DNA of 63,648 bases from Candidatus Zymogenaceae bacterium (GCA_016931225.1 JAFGFE010000036.1:1-63648); one strand, 5' to 3'; positions 25,513 to 34,389 are shown, numbered from the stretch's first letter. Numbers and translations are program-made. The notes: generated from the sequence alone by a model not told the origin.

Positions 25513-27030
25513 ATGACTTCATTTCCTGATTATGATCAATACGATGGTATCGGTTTGTCCAAGCTTATCAAAGAAGGGAATATCAGCAGCATAGAGATTT
25601 GTGAGGAGGCTATCCACCGAGCTGAAAAACTCAATCCAAAACTGAACGCGATCATAACGACAATGTATGACTTTGCAAGAAAAGAGGCGAAACACCCGAA
25701 GAAAGATGCTCCATTCGGCGGGGTTCCTTTCTTATTGAAAGACGTCCATCATGCCTTGAAGGGTTTCCCCATGAGTTCAGGCAGCGCACTACTCAGAAAT
25801 TATGTGCCCGCATATGACGCGGAAATAGTGAGCCGATTTATAAATGCCGGATTGATTGTTCTTGGAAAGACAAACACTCCCGAGTTCAAACTCGCAAGCG
25901 TTACTGAACCAGAGGCATTCGGCCCGACACGTAATCCCTGGAACCTGGAGTATTCATGCGGGGGTTCGAGCGGGGGCTCGGCCGCAGCAGTAGCAGCAGG
26001 TATTGTTCCTTTCGCATCGGCTACAGATGAGGGGGGGTCAATTCGTATTCCGTCATCTTATTGTGGTTTGTTCGGCCTCAAACCAAGCCGGGGTCGCAAT
26101 CCGGTGGGACCCGACTTCGATGAAGAATGGGACGGCATGTCCCACAGCCATGTCGTTTCACGATCGGTCCGCGACTCTGCCGTCATGCTCGATGCTGTCT
26201 CGGGTTTTGAATATGGAGCACCTTACGGTATTTTTAATAAGGAAAGGCCGTTTATCGAAGAAGTAAATGTAGATCCGAGAAAGCTGAGGATCGCTTTTCA
26301 TATGAAATCAGCTTATGGCAAGAATGTACATCCGGAATGCAGAAAAGCTGTGGAGCATACATGCACGCTGCTCGAAAATCTGGGACATACAGTTGAAGAA
26401 GCCGCTCCTGAATATCAGGAAGAGGATGTCGTATTGAACTGGTGTATCATTGTAATCGGGAACACAGCCGCACTTGTGGATGGACTGGTACAAACATACG
26501 GTCTTTCCATGGTGAAAAACAATCTGGAATCAGCCAATATCGCAATGGACAGCATAGGCAAACAATTAAAGGCGCTGGATTTTGTCAAGGCCAAACGTAG
26601 ATGGCGGCAGCTCGGGATAATCATGGATCAGATGCTGGACACATATGACATGGTGCTTACCCCGACCCTGGGTGAGCCGCCCGTACCTGTCGGTTCCCAG
26701 CAGCCCGGCAAAAAAGACCGGTTCTCGATGAAGTTGATCTCTTCATTCATCGGAAAGTTGATTTTAAGCAGCAGGAGGCTGACCTATTCCATATTGGAAG
26801 AAATTATTTATAACACGGTAAAGGATCAGATGCCGTTCACCTTCATTGCCAATATAACAGGCCAGCCTGCCATGTCTGTTCCCTTGTACTGGTCAAATGA
26901 CGGGCTCCCCTGTGGCGTTCAGTTTATCGGCCGCTATGGCGGCGAGGCTCAATTACTGAGACTTGCAGGTCAACTGGAAAAGGCGCAACCATGGTCTGGA
27001 AAGAGGCCAAATATTCTGATTGAGAAGTAA
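25513..27030 (+). CDS. amidase (amidase signature family)
   Basis: A 505-residue amidase-signature enzyme. The catalytic lysine lies in PFLLKDVHHALKG (about residue 78), the cis-serine in CGGSSGGSAAAVAAG (about 152), and the nucleophile serine in DEGGSIRIPSS (about 176). The family hydrolyses amides, including fatty acid amides and, as GatA, glutaminyl-tRNA partners. The absence of GatB and GatC nearby argues against the tRNA role. AAGGAG supports the ATG. It lies between the ssrA fragment and the intact ssrA gene and shares a bidirectional terminator with ssrA. Its GC content is lower than that of most left-hand genes. Confidence 0.88.
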   Translation: MTSFPDYDQYDGIGLSKLIKEGNISSIEICEEAIHRAEKLNPKLNAIITTMYDFARKEAKHPKKDAPFGGVPFLLKDVHHALKGFPMSSGSALLRNYVPAYDAEIVSRFINAGLIVLGKTNTPEFKLASVTEPEAFGPTRNPWNLEYSCGGSSGGSAAAVAAGIVPFASATDEGGSIRIPSSYCGLFGLKPSRGRNPVGPDFDEEWDGMSHSHVVSRSVRDSAVMLDAVSGFEYGAPYGIFNKERPFIEEVNVDPRKLRIAFHMKSAYGKNVHPECRKAVEHTCTLLENLGHTVEEAAPEYQEEDVVLNWCIIVIGNTAALVDGLVQTYGLSMVKNNLESANIAMDSIGKQLKALDFVKAKRRWRQLGIIMDQMLDTYDMVLTPTLGEPPVPVGSQQPGKKDRFSMKLISSFIGKLILSSRRLTYSILEEIIYNTVKDQMPFTFIANITGQPAMSVPLYWSNDGLPCGVQFIGRYGGEAQLLRLAGQLEKAQPWSGKRPNILIEK

Positions 27031-27217
27031 GTGGAATGTTTTCTGTGAAGAGAGAAAAGAAACCGAAGAAGCGCACCCTCAGGAGTAGTGAGTGGTCTCA
27101 CAGTTCTATCCATATTCAGGTATAACTCATTTCGTGTGCCTTGTCGAAATTATCCTGTTATACAAAAAAGGATGGATATTGTAAGTCTCATTATAACCAT
27201 CATGGACTGTAAAAAAG

Positions 27218-27256
27218 TAAGAAGCCCTTGATTTCTCAAGGGCTTCTTATTTTTTA
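27218..27256. terminator. bidirectional terminator shared by amidase and ssrA
   Basis: TAAGAAGCCCTTG (27218-27230) pairs perfectly with CAAGGGCTTCTTA (27237-27249); a T-run follows on the plus strand (27249-27256) and an equal one on the minus strand. It can end both the rightward amidase transcript and the leftward tmRNA transcript. Confidence 0.85.
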
Positions 27257-27281
27257 CTTTAAACCTTTTTAAATTCTTATC

Positions 27282-27638
27282 TGGTGGAGGCGGCGGGAAT
27301 CGAACCCGCGTCCGAAGATCTTCACCCGGGGCGTCTACATGCTTATTCGCCGTTTAATACCACGTTTCGACTCCCCGGCGAAAGGGAGTGCCGAAACGGG
27401 CGCCTGTATGGTTTTCGTCCAATCCCTACAGGCATCGGGATCGGCTTATCCCACATTGTAACGCCCAGACTGCCCCCGGTGGGAACGGAAACAGCGGACG
27501 CTGGCCGATATTACGCGGCCAGGGCGTAATCGTAGTTGTCTGCGATTATCTTTATTCCCACCATGATTAACGGGTAGGTGAGGCTCCCCGACATGCAGCA
27601 CCGAGATCAATTACCCCCGTCGAACCCAAATCGCCCCC
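27282..27638 (-). ncRNA. ssrA: transfer-messenger RNA
   Basis: A 357-base tmRNA. The 5' end GGGGGCGATTTGGGTTCGAC and the 3' end CGCCTCCACCA form the tRNA-like acceptor stem with an encoded CCA and a T arm GGTTCGATTCC. The tag frame is at 27511-27543, read leftward from a GCA resume codon: ADNYDYALAA then TAA. It rescues stalled ribosomes together with SmpB, encoded 1 kb upstream on the same strand. A hairpin terminator lies just downstream. A damaged second copy of its 3' end is at 24957-25065. Confidence 0.95.
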
Positions 27639-27789
27639 AATTTTCAAAGAACACGAGATCGGCCGAAAACACCCTCGGCCCGAAACAGCATCTATATTAT
27701 TGTTTCCATCCGATATATAAATTATACCAGAATCACGGACGTTTGAGAAGATAAATCGCGATTCTCTAATAGGAATCGAACAGCGCGTA

Positions 27790-28503
27790 TCACTCAATTT
27801 TATCTCGTTTTCCCAGGTTGTGCCTGCTACAGAGGAGTTGGATATTCTCTGGGGTCTGGGATGAACCTCCCTTAGACCAAGGTATGATATGATCAAAGTG
27901 AAGATCATCCGTACTATTGCATATAACACATCTGCCCCCATCACGCTTCCAGACTGCAAGTTTTACCCACGTTGGTATTATTCTACGTGGTTTTGGATTT
28001 TTAGGGGCTGATACAGAAAAATCTTCCTCTCCTTCAACAGCAACCAACTCAAATTTAAAAACCTTCCGACTCTCTGACTCTTCTATCCAAGCATTAACGA
28101 GATGAAACACCCCATTATAAGACCATATACCTTGTTTAATCTTCTCGTATACTCGAACTCTTTCTGGTGGACTATTTTCTAATTTATAACGATGAGCTGC
28201 ACTAAAGAACAAACCATTTTGAGTAAGATTGCCAGATGGTGTAAATTCCGATTGATCAACTACTTTTGGATTAGGATTATCATTTGATCGAGGTACATCG
28301 TGACCTTCATAGATTAATCTATCCTCCTCGTATCTATCCGCATAAGGAGCATTTGGCCGTAAAGACATAAGAATTACAGAGTGATTATCACGCAATTGGT
28401 AATTCATGCCACGTTGTAAGCTTACACCTTCACGTTGACACATTTCAAGATATGATATTACCTCATTCGACATTATTGTATGAAAATTAACGTTGTATAA
28501 CAT
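27790..28503 (-). CDS. HNH endonuclease with SRA/YDG-like N-terminal domain
   Basis: A 237-residue protein. The C-terminal 45 residues are a clear HNH nuclease: CVICNSTDDLHFDHIIPWSKGG followed by NIQLLCSRHN. The N-terminal 150 residues contain MNYQLRDNHSVILMSLRP, RLIYEGHDVPRS, VRVYEKIKQGIWSYNGVFHLV and KVFKFEL, which resemble the SRA/YDG domain that reads modified cytosine in methylation-dependent restriction enzymes. That would make it a type IV-like defence nuclease; the domain call is from pattern only. The start is uncertain (28503 or ATG at 28473). It is AT-rich and lies between smpB and ssrA, suggesting acquisition. Confidence 0.75.
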   Translation of the reverse strand: MLYNVNFHTIMSNEVISYLEMCQREGVSLQRGMNYQLRDNHSVILMSLRPNAPYADRYEEDRLIYEGHDVPRSNDNPNPKVVDQSEFTPSGNLTQNGLFFSAAHRYKLENSPPERVRVYEKIKQGIWSYNGVFHLVNAWIEESESRKVFKFELVAVEGEEDFSVSAPKNPKPRRIIPTWVKLAVWKRDGGRCVICNSTDDLHFDHIIPWSKGGSSQTPENIQLLCSRHNLGKRDKIE

Positions 28504-28613
28504 TGCATGTTGTATGTATCAACAAGGAACATAGGTGATACTAATCGTGGAATACTTGAATCGGAATTTTACAATATTCTTATCAATGAAGAAGGTTTAT
28601 AACCTATAAATTC

Positions 28614-29111
28614 CTACTTATTCCGCTCTTTCAGCGCCCGTTCCAGATCCCTGTATTCCTGTTTTTTCTTGATGGCCTCACGCTTGTCGTATTTCGCCTT
28701 CCCCCTACCCAACCCCAGCTCCAGCTTCGCCCGTCCGTTTTTGAAGTATATCGAAAGCGGCACCAGCGTAAAGCCCTTTTCCTGAGTTTTGCCGTAGAGC
28801 CGTCTGATCTCCTGCCGGTGTAAAAGCAGCTTTCGCTCCCGCTCGGGATCGTGGTTCTTATGGGTGCCGAAGGCGTATGGGCTGATGTGTGCGCTGACCA
28901 GATAGACCTCGCCGTTCTTGATGCGGGCGTACGCATCCTTCAGGTTGACCCGCCCCTCCCTCAGCGACTTCACCTCCGTGCCCTCCAGAACAAGCCCCGC
29001 CTCGTAGGTGTCGTCGATGAAGTAATCCCGCTTCGCCTTCTTGTTGGTGGCGACGATCTTGATGCCGGAAGACGCCTTCTCCGGATTAATTTTTTTCTTC
29101 TTCGTCGCCAT
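28614..29111 (-). CDS. smpB: SsrA-binding protein
   Basis: A 165-residue SmpB. Seen are IVATNKKAKRDYFIDDTYEAGLVLEGTEVKSLREGRVNLKDAYA, GEVYLVSAHISPYAFGTHKNHDPER and the Lys-rich C-terminal tail LGRGKAKYDKREAIKKKQEYRDLERALKERNK that enters the mRNA channel. It delivers tmRNA to stalled ribosomes. Its start overlaps the end of the upstream RseC-like gene by 26 bases, indicating translational coupling. ssrA lies downstream on the same strand, with the HNH gene between them. Confidence 0.95.
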   Translation of the reverse strand: MATKKKKINPEKASSGIKIVATNKKAKRDYFIDDTYEAGLVLEGTEVKSLREGRVNLKDAYARIKNGEVYLVSAHISPYAFGTHKNHDPERERKLLLHRQEIRRLYGKTQEKGFTLVPLSIYFKNGRAKLELGLGRGKAKYDKREAIKKKQEYRDLERALKERNK

Positions 29112-29547
29112 GTGTCTCTCTCACGATACGGGTAATAACGGGTTTCAACGTGTCGGATCGATCCAGTACCGGGTGAAACAGCCGTATGCCGAAAAGGCTT
29201 GCCGCAAGGCCGACGACCGCCCCGGCTGCGGCGGAGGCCTCCGGATCCCAGCCCCATCGGGGGGCAAGCCACCCCGCCAGGGCCGCAACGGCAAACAGCC
29301 CCGCCACCGGAACCATGTACACGATGAATGATGCGCTCACAAGCGATGACTCACGAATGGAGAGCTCCACCAGGTCTCCGACTTTTGCGTTCAGGTCGTT
29401 GTTGACCGTGATCCGGGCGTCTGTGCCGCCTCCCAGAGTATGGCAGACGCCCTGGGCCGCACATCCCTGACACGCGGCGCTTCGCTCCACCAGCACGAGC
29501 GCCGTACCGTCCTTTGCTTCGATCACTTTTCCCGTTTCACTGATCAT
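29086..29547 (-). CDS. SoxR-reducing system / RseC family protein
   Basis: A 153-residue protein of the RseC/MucC family. The N-terminal domain has ISETGKVIEAKDGTALVLVERSAACQGCAAQGVC, with the Cys cluster CxxCxxxxxC, then a GDLVELSIRESSLVSASFIVYMVPV entry into two membrane helices. Relatives work with Rnf/Rsx-type electron transfer in reducing SoxR or in sigma-E control. A complete rnf operon is 8 kb away, which fits a shared role, though this is inference. The start at 29547 is chosen from family length; the ribosome site is weak. It overlaps smpB by 26 bases. Confidence 0.75.
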   Translation of the reverse strand: MISETGKVIEAKDGTALVLVERSAACQGCAAQGVCHTLGGGTDARITVNNDLNAKVGDLVELSIRESSLVSASFIVYMVPVAGLFAVAALAGWLAPRWGWDPEASAAAGAVVGLAASLFGIRLFHPVLDRSDTLKPVITRIVRETHGDEEEKN

Positions 29548-29696
29548 CAGATAATTATAGCAAAATGAAAACCGAAAAGAAATAAAAACCGATTGACAGC
29601 CGCCGTCCCCCTGGGTGATAATGGCGGCACACGGACTTGAGTATTGAGAAGTCTGAGAAAGGAATTCGAGAGGAAGATCAAAGGGAGACGATTTAC

Positions 29697-30809
29697 ATGT
29701 CCGACACAAAAGTCCCCGTCTATTTTGTGGACACCCGATCCGACGCCAAATCAAACATATTCGGCAAGATCCAGAAGCTCATCAAGGCCGTCGAGCTGAC
29801 CGATAAAATCCCCCAGCGGGCGCTGGTAGCATTGAAAATCCACTTCGGCGAGCGGGGCAACACGGGGTTTCTGCGTCCGTCCTATGTTACGCCCTTTGTG
29901 GAAGCGGCTAAGGCGGCGGGGGCTCTCCCCTTCGTGACCGACTGCAACACCCTCTACGTCGGCTCCCGGGCGGAGTCGGTCTCCCACATGATGACCGCCC
30001 ACGACCACGGCTTCACCCCAGACGCCATCGGGGCGCCGGTGATCATCGCCGACGGCCTGAGGGGCGATAACGTCGCCACGGTGCCGATCTCCGGCGATAT
30101 GTACGATAAAGTCACCATCGGTGCGGAGATCGTGAAATCCGACTTCCTCATCTGCCTGACCCACTTCAAGGGGCATGAGCTGACCGGCTTCGGCGGCGCC
30201 ATCAAGAACCTGGGCATGGGATGCGCGGGTCGGGACGGCAAGCTTGACCAGCACTCCGACGTCTCCCCGAAGGTCAAGCAGAAAACCTGCATCGGATGCG
30301 GACGGTGCAAGCTCTTCTGCCCCGCCGGGGCCATAACACTGGATAAAACCGCGACCATCAATCCGGAGATCTGCATCGGCTGCGGACAGTGCATCCTGAC
30401 GTGCCCCAACGGATCCATCCGCATCGTCTGGAACAGCTCCACCGAGATGTTCCAGAAAAAAATGGCCGAATACAGTCTCGGCGTGGTTGAGGGAAAAAGA
30501 GACGTTTCGGTCTTTTTCAACTTTATCATTACCGTTACCCCCCAGTGCGATTGCCACAACTTTTCCGATGCTCCCATCGTGGGAGACATCGGGGTGCTCG
30601 CATCCACCGATCCCGTTGCCATCGACCAGGCCTCGGCGGACCTGGTCAACCGGGCGTCCGGAATCGTCGGCACGGCTCTGACCACCAACCTGGAGCCGGG
30701 GCAGGACAAATTCCGGGGGCTCTACCCGCACATCGACTGGTCGGTTCAGCTTTCTCACGGCGAAAAGGTGGGCCTGGGGACCAGGAAATATGAACTGTTT
30801 GAGCTATGA
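29697..30809 (+). CDS. DUF362 protein with two [4Fe-4S] ferredoxin motifs
   Basis: A 370-residue protein. The DUF362 body includes VALKIHFGERGNTGFLRP, CNTLYVGSRAESVSHM and CLTHFKGHELTGFGGAIKNLGMGC. Inserted at about residues 195-240 are two ferredoxin motifs, CIGCGRCKLFCP and CIGCGQCILTCP, so it carries two [4Fe-4S] clusters. The family is common in strict anaerobes, but its reaction is unknown. GGGAG precedes ATG at 29697. The enoyl-CoA hydratase begins 10 bases after its stop, so the two are an operon and may act in the same acyl-CoA or redox step. Confidence 0.88.
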   Translation: MSDTKVPVYFVDTRSDAKSNIFGKIQKLIKAVELTDKIPQRALVALKIHFGERGNTGFLRPSYVTPFVEAAKAAGALPFVTDCNTLYVGSRAESVSHMMTAHDHGFTPDAIGAPVIIADGLRGDNVATVPISGDMYDKVTIGAEIVKSDFLICLTHFKGHELTGFGGAIKNLGMGCAGRDGKLDQHSDVSPKVKQKTCIGCGRCKLFCPAGAITLDKTATINPEICIGCGQCILTCPNGSIRIVWNSSTEMFQKKMAEYSLGVVEGKRDVSVFFNFIITVTPQCDCHNFSDAPIVGDIGVLASTDPVAIDQASADLVNRASGIVGTALTTNLEPGQDKFRGLYPHIDWSVQLSHGEKVGLGTRKYELFEL

Positions 30810-30819
30810 GGAGAAACAA

Positions 30820-31617
30820 ATGAAAGACTACACCACCATGCTGACGGACCGGCCCACAGACGGCCTGCTCCTGGTCACCTTCAACTCACCCGACACCCTC
30901 AACGCCATCGGCCCTGCCATGCTCGACGAGCTGGATGATCTCTTCAGTTCTCTCATGAACGATGAGGAGACGAAGGTGGTGGTATTCACCGGGGCGGGGC
31001 GCGGCTTTTGCGCCGGCGCCGACCTGGGAGCCGCCGCCGCCAGCGAGGGAAGCGTATTATTCAGCGACCCGGAGCGGTTTCTCAAGCTGGTCCAGGAGCG
31101 CTTCGCCTCCATCATTCTGAACATCCGCCGCATTCCCCAGGTGGTCATCTCCGCGGTGAACGGCCCCTGCGCCGGAGGCGGCTTCTGCATGGCCCTGGCA
31201 AGCGACGTACGTATCGCCGCCCCCGAGGCGGTGTTTGTGGCGTCGTTCATCAACATCGGCCTCTCCGGGGGCGAGCTGGGCACCACGTACCTCCTGCCCC
31301 GGCTCATCGGTCTCTCCCGGGCGTCGGAAATTCTCTATTCCGGCAGGAAGGTCTCGGGCGAGGAGGCGGAAAAATTCGGCCTGGTCTCTAAACTCGTCCC
31401 GAAGGAGAAGCTGATCGATGAGGCCCTCAACATCGCCGGGCCGATACTCCAGAAAAGCTTCCCGGCCCTGAAATTCACCAAGGTGGCCCTCAACCAGAAC
31501 GTGGACGCGCCCAGCCTGGAGGCGGCCGTCAACCTGGAAAACAGGAACCAGGCCCTGATGGTCTTTTCCGGCACGTTCTTCGAGATGGTCAAGCACTTTA
31601 TAGCCCAGAGCAAGTAA
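30820..31617 (+). CDS. enoyl-CoA hydratase/isomerase family protein
   Basis: A 265-residue crotonase-fold protein. Landmarks are VVVFTGAGRGFCAGADLGAAA (first oxyanion-hole region), VISAVNGPCAGGGFCMALASDVRIAA (second) and the following FVASFINIGLSGGELGTTYLLPRLIG, where the Glu in SGGELG is at the hydratase catalytic position. It probably hydrates or isomerises an enoyl-CoA thioester in beta-oxidation or a related route. GAGGAG six bases upstream sets the start at 30820. It is the second gene of a two-gene operon with the DUF362 protein. Confidence 0.88.
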   Translation: MKDYTTMLTDRPTDGLLLVTFNSPDTLNAIGPAMLDELDDLFSSLMNDEETKVVVFTGAGRGFCAGADLGAAAASEGSVLFSDPERFLKLVQERFASIILNIRRIPQVVISAVNGPCAGGGFCMALASDVRIAAPEAVFVASFINIGLSGGELGTTYLLPRLIGLSRASEILYSGRKVSGEEAEKFGLVSKLVPKEKLIDEALNIAGPILQKSFPALKFTKVALNQNVDAPSLEAAVNLENRNQALMVFSGTFFEMVKHFIAQSK

Positions 31618-31691
31618 ACAGTAATCTCCGGGCGATATCGCCGAACGCCGGGGGGGGCCGATACGTCATTCCCTTCTTTTCGGAGAGGCAC

Positions 31692-32159
31692 ATGAAGAAC
31701 ATTGTCTTCACTGTCCTTGACCGATTCGAGAATACCGTCATACTTGTCCTGATGGTGTTGATGACCGCCGTGCTCCTCCTGGCGACCGCCGACCTCGTCT
31801 ATCTCATCATCACAGACATCATCACACCTCCCCGCTTTCTTCTTGAAATCAGGGAAATACTGGAGATATTCGGTCTGTTTTTGCTGGTGCTAGTGGGGCT
31901 CGAGCTTCTCGAAACCATCAAGGTCTACCTGAGCGAGCATGTCATCCGGCTGTATGTGGTTTTTGAGATAGCCCTCATCACCGTCGTCCGGGACGTGATT
32001 ATCCTGGATTCAAAGAAGCTCTCTGGCGTATCCCTGTTGGGCATTGGCGTATTGATCATCACCCTGTCGGTCGGTTATTACCTGATACACATCACCCACG
32101 AGAAGAAAAAGGGCGAAGATTCAGAATCCGTCCGTCCCCATGAATCCGATGACGAATAG
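31692..32159 (+). CDS. PsiE family membrane protein
   Basis: A 155-residue membrane protein matching the phosphate-starvation-inducible PsiE family. It has helix VILVLMVLMTAVLLLATADLVYLI, the motif LLEIREILEIFGLFLLVLVGLELLETIKVYL, and a last helix LLGIGVLIITLSVGYYLI before a charged tail. In the family a cluster of acidic and Leu residues around EILEIFG is conserved. Function is unknown; the name reflects regulation in E. coli. It lies 75 bases after the enoyl-CoA hydratase and upstream of a histidine-phosphatase-like gene. Confidence 0.8.
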   Translation: MKNIVFTVLDRFENTVILVLMVLMTAVLLLATADLVYLIITDIITPPRFLLEIREILEIFGLFLLVLVGLELLETIKVYLSEHVIRLYVVFEIALITVVRDVIILDSKKLSGVSLLGIGVLIITLSVGYYLIHITHEKKKGEDSESVRPHESDDE

Positions 32160-32284
32160 TCATATGATCGGCGGCGCCTTTATCAGGGTATACGGAGATA
32201 TCCCATCGCCCGGGCGCGGTGAAAAGCACGATCCCCGGTGAGGCGACCGAGGGATGCGATGCGCGATCAGAGACGGAGGCACGC

Positions 32285-32815
32285 ATGCGTATTATCCTCA
32301 TCACCCATGCAGAGACGAACACGCACCCGCCCCGGTGCCTGTCGGACGCGGGACGAGAGCAGGCGAGAGCCCTTGTGGGATTCATCGCCGATGTCATGGG
32401 AGCCGACTTCAGGATAAAAAAGGCGGTCTCCTCCCCGGCGGTGCGATGCATCGAGACGGCGCTGATCGTCCTGGACGCGCTTTCCGCGGATACGCTCAGG
32501 CGGCTGGACACCGACCCGAGGCTGATGGCCGCAAAAGAGCCGATGGAATCCGATCAGCTCCACCGCGCCCTGATCGATTACGCATGCGACGGGATGCTCG
32601 TCTCTTTGCACGCGGACCTCGCCAACGCCCTCCCAAAGCGGGACACCATCCCCAATACGGCCGACGGCTGGTTTCAGACACGGCCCGTGCTCTGCCTTCT
32701 GGACTGGGAGCCGGATCGAGGCCTTGAGGAAAGTCGAATACTGAGACTTCTGGGGCCGAACGGAGCCCCCCTGCTTCCCCCCGAGGCCCCGTCCGACACG
32801 CCGCTTCTCGGCTGA
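32285..32815 (+). CDS. histidine phosphatase-like protein lacking the RHG arginine
   Basis: A 176-residue protein with the histidine phosphatase fold (SixA/phosphoglycerate mutase type). It has ILITHAETN at the N-terminus, LSDAGREQARALVGFI, the KKAVSSPAVRCIETAL strand-helix and LVSLHADLANAL, which carries the second His. The usual RHG is THA here: the catalytic His stays but the first Arg is Thr, so activity may be lost or altered. GGAGGCACGC precedes ATG at 32285. It is followed 13 bases later by the carboxylesterase gene, so the two are cotranscribed. Confidence 0.75.
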   Translation: MRIILITHAETNTHPPRCLSDAGREQARALVGFIADVMGADFRIKKAVSSPAVRCIETALIVLDALSADTLRRLDTDPRLMAAKEPMESDQLHRALIDYACDGMLVSLHADLANALPKRDTIPNTADGWFQTRPVLCLLDWEPDRGLEESRILRLLGPNGAPLLPPEAPSDTPLLG

Positions 32816-32828
32816 AAGGAGATCGCTC

Positions 32829-33605
32829 ATGAACACGCCGAACAACCTCATGCCCGGCGCCGAACCCTTCGAGTTTCCCTCCCCCACGGGAAGCGACAGG
32901 GCGGTGCTTTTGATCCACGGACTGACCGGCACGCCGTCCGAGATGCGCTTCCCCGCATCCGTCCTCAACGAGGCGGGCTACCACGTCCGCGCGCCGCTCC
33001 TGCCGGGGCACGGCACCGCCATCGCCGACCTGAATAAAACCACCTGGCGCGACTGGTACGGTGAGGCGGAGCGATCTTTCCTTGAGCTGAAGAAGGGCTT
33101 TCAAACGGTCTTCGTCGCGGGGCTCTCCATGGGAAGCATGATGACGCTGAATCTCTTGATCCATCATAATGACGACATCGCCGCCGCCGGGGTCATGGCA
33201 CCGCCCTTTCATTTTATCGACTGGAAGGCCAACGTCATCCTCCCCGTCGTCACCCCCCTCGGCATCCCCCGGCTCATCGGGGACATCCCCGAGGATGTCG
33301 ATGATGTCTCGGGCCAAAGAACCCACGTCTGCTACGGCCGCACCTCCGTGTCCGCCGGGGCGTCGTTAGTGATGCTTTCGCGCCGGGTGAAGCGACGGCT
33401 TGGCCGCATCACCGCCCCGGTTATCGTCATCATGTCACGGCACGATTCCATCGTCGACCCGAAGAGCGCCCGGATCGTCTATGACCGGATAGCCTCCGAG
33501 AAAAAGCGGCTGGTGATGCTGGAAAAGTCTCTGCACACCGTCACGGTGGATGTGGAGAAAGAAAAGGTGGCGGATGAGCTGGTAGGGTTTTTTAGAAAGT
33601 TTTGA
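32829..33605 (+). CDS. carboxylesterase / monoacylglycerol lipase-like alpha/beta hydrolase
   Basis: A 258-residue alpha/beta hydrolase of the Est30-type carboxylesterase group. Seen are VLLIHGLTGTPSEMRFPASVLNEAGYHVRAPLLPGHGT (oxyanion region), the nucleophile elbow GLSMGS, the acid in MSRHDSIVDP and the His in EKSLHTVTVD. It lacks a signal peptide and should be cytoplasmic. It probably hydrolyses short or medium-chain esters. A GAAAGGAGATCGCTC ribosome site supports the ATG at 32829. Its 3' end overlaps the abortive-infection-like gene tail to tail by 14 bases. Confidence 0.88.
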   Translation: MNTPNNLMPGAEPFEFPSPTGSDRAVLLIHGLTGTPSEMRFPASVLNEAGYHVRAPLLPGHGTAIADLNKTTWRDWYGEAERSFLELKKGFQTVFVAGLSMGSMMTLNLLIHHNDDIAAAGVMAPPFHFIDWKANVILPVVTPLGIPRLIGDIPEDVDDVSGQRTHVCYGRTSVSAGASLVMLSRRVKRRLGRITAPVIVIMSRHDSIVDPKSARIVYDRIASEKKRLVMLEKSLHTVTVDVEKEKVADELVGFFRKF

Positions 33606-34389
33606 TATACAGAACAGAAAAGATTTCAATTAGTAACGTTTCTAATTGGCTCAAATAGATGTTTTTTATAAAGCATAATCCAACCGTACCACATGCATTC
33701 ACACATAAGTAAGCTAAATACTGATCGTCAAGATTTATTCCATCTACTGTACCATGACGATCGCCAGCCTCATTACTGATGCTTCCTACTGCATTAATTA
33801 TTCCGACAAGCCCCTGAATCAATTCGTGCTCAGATTGACTTTGAGCACGAATAAATCCAACGGCATCTTGTGCTTCTTGCATAAGACGATTGAGTTTGCC
33901 TGACTTGTCTGGCTTTCTTCCCCGTTCACTAATAATCGTTTTGAATATGGTTTCTAGAAGAGTTCTTGCAGCAGTTACTGCAGCCGCAGGATTTGTATTT
34001 ATTCGACTATAAGCGGTCATCCAATCCTTTCTAAAAGCGGTTTCTCTTATTTTGGAAAAACTTAGACCTATTGGAGTTTTAGATATATATGAATGAAGCT
34101 CCTCGCGTAATGAAACACAAACGTCCTCGTCAGGATAAGTATATTTCGAATTATATTTAAAACAGGTGAGGTCGTTAAGTGAATAATACTGTTGTTCGGG
34201 AGTCAATGCATATACTGAATCCACAAATAATGCCTGGCGCGTAGGTTTTCTTCCGTAGTGGTCAAATGGTTTTACAAGAGGTGAATAGTTAATAAAGTAT
34301 TCTGTTATTTGTTTCGCAGCAAAACCCACTTTATCGCCAGCAAATGCTCATGCAAATTTGTCTACTAAAATCCGTGGAACTGCTTGCAT
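33592..34389 (-). pseudogene. abortive infection (Abi_C-like) gene interrupted by an in-frame TGA
   Basis: The frame from ATG 34389 (AAGGT upstream) reads 13 codons, MQAVPRILVDKFA, then TGA at 34348-34350, then continues without a break for 252 codons. The body carries a region like the abortive-infection C-terminal domain: AAAVTAARTLLETIFKTIISERGRKPDKSGKLNRLM, then EHELIQGLVGIINAVGSISNEAGDRHG. A GTG at 34329 could restart a nearly full protein of 245 residues, but it lacks a ribosome site. The composition is AT-rich, as in acquired defence genes. It may be a recent nonsense mutation (for example TGG to TGA) or be rescued by restart. Confidence 0.65.

Noticed and set aside
34348-34350. Selenocysteine at the TGA of the abortive-infection-like gene
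   Set aside because: No SECIS-like hairpin is evident right after the TGA, and this family has no known selenoproteins; nonsense mutation is simpler.
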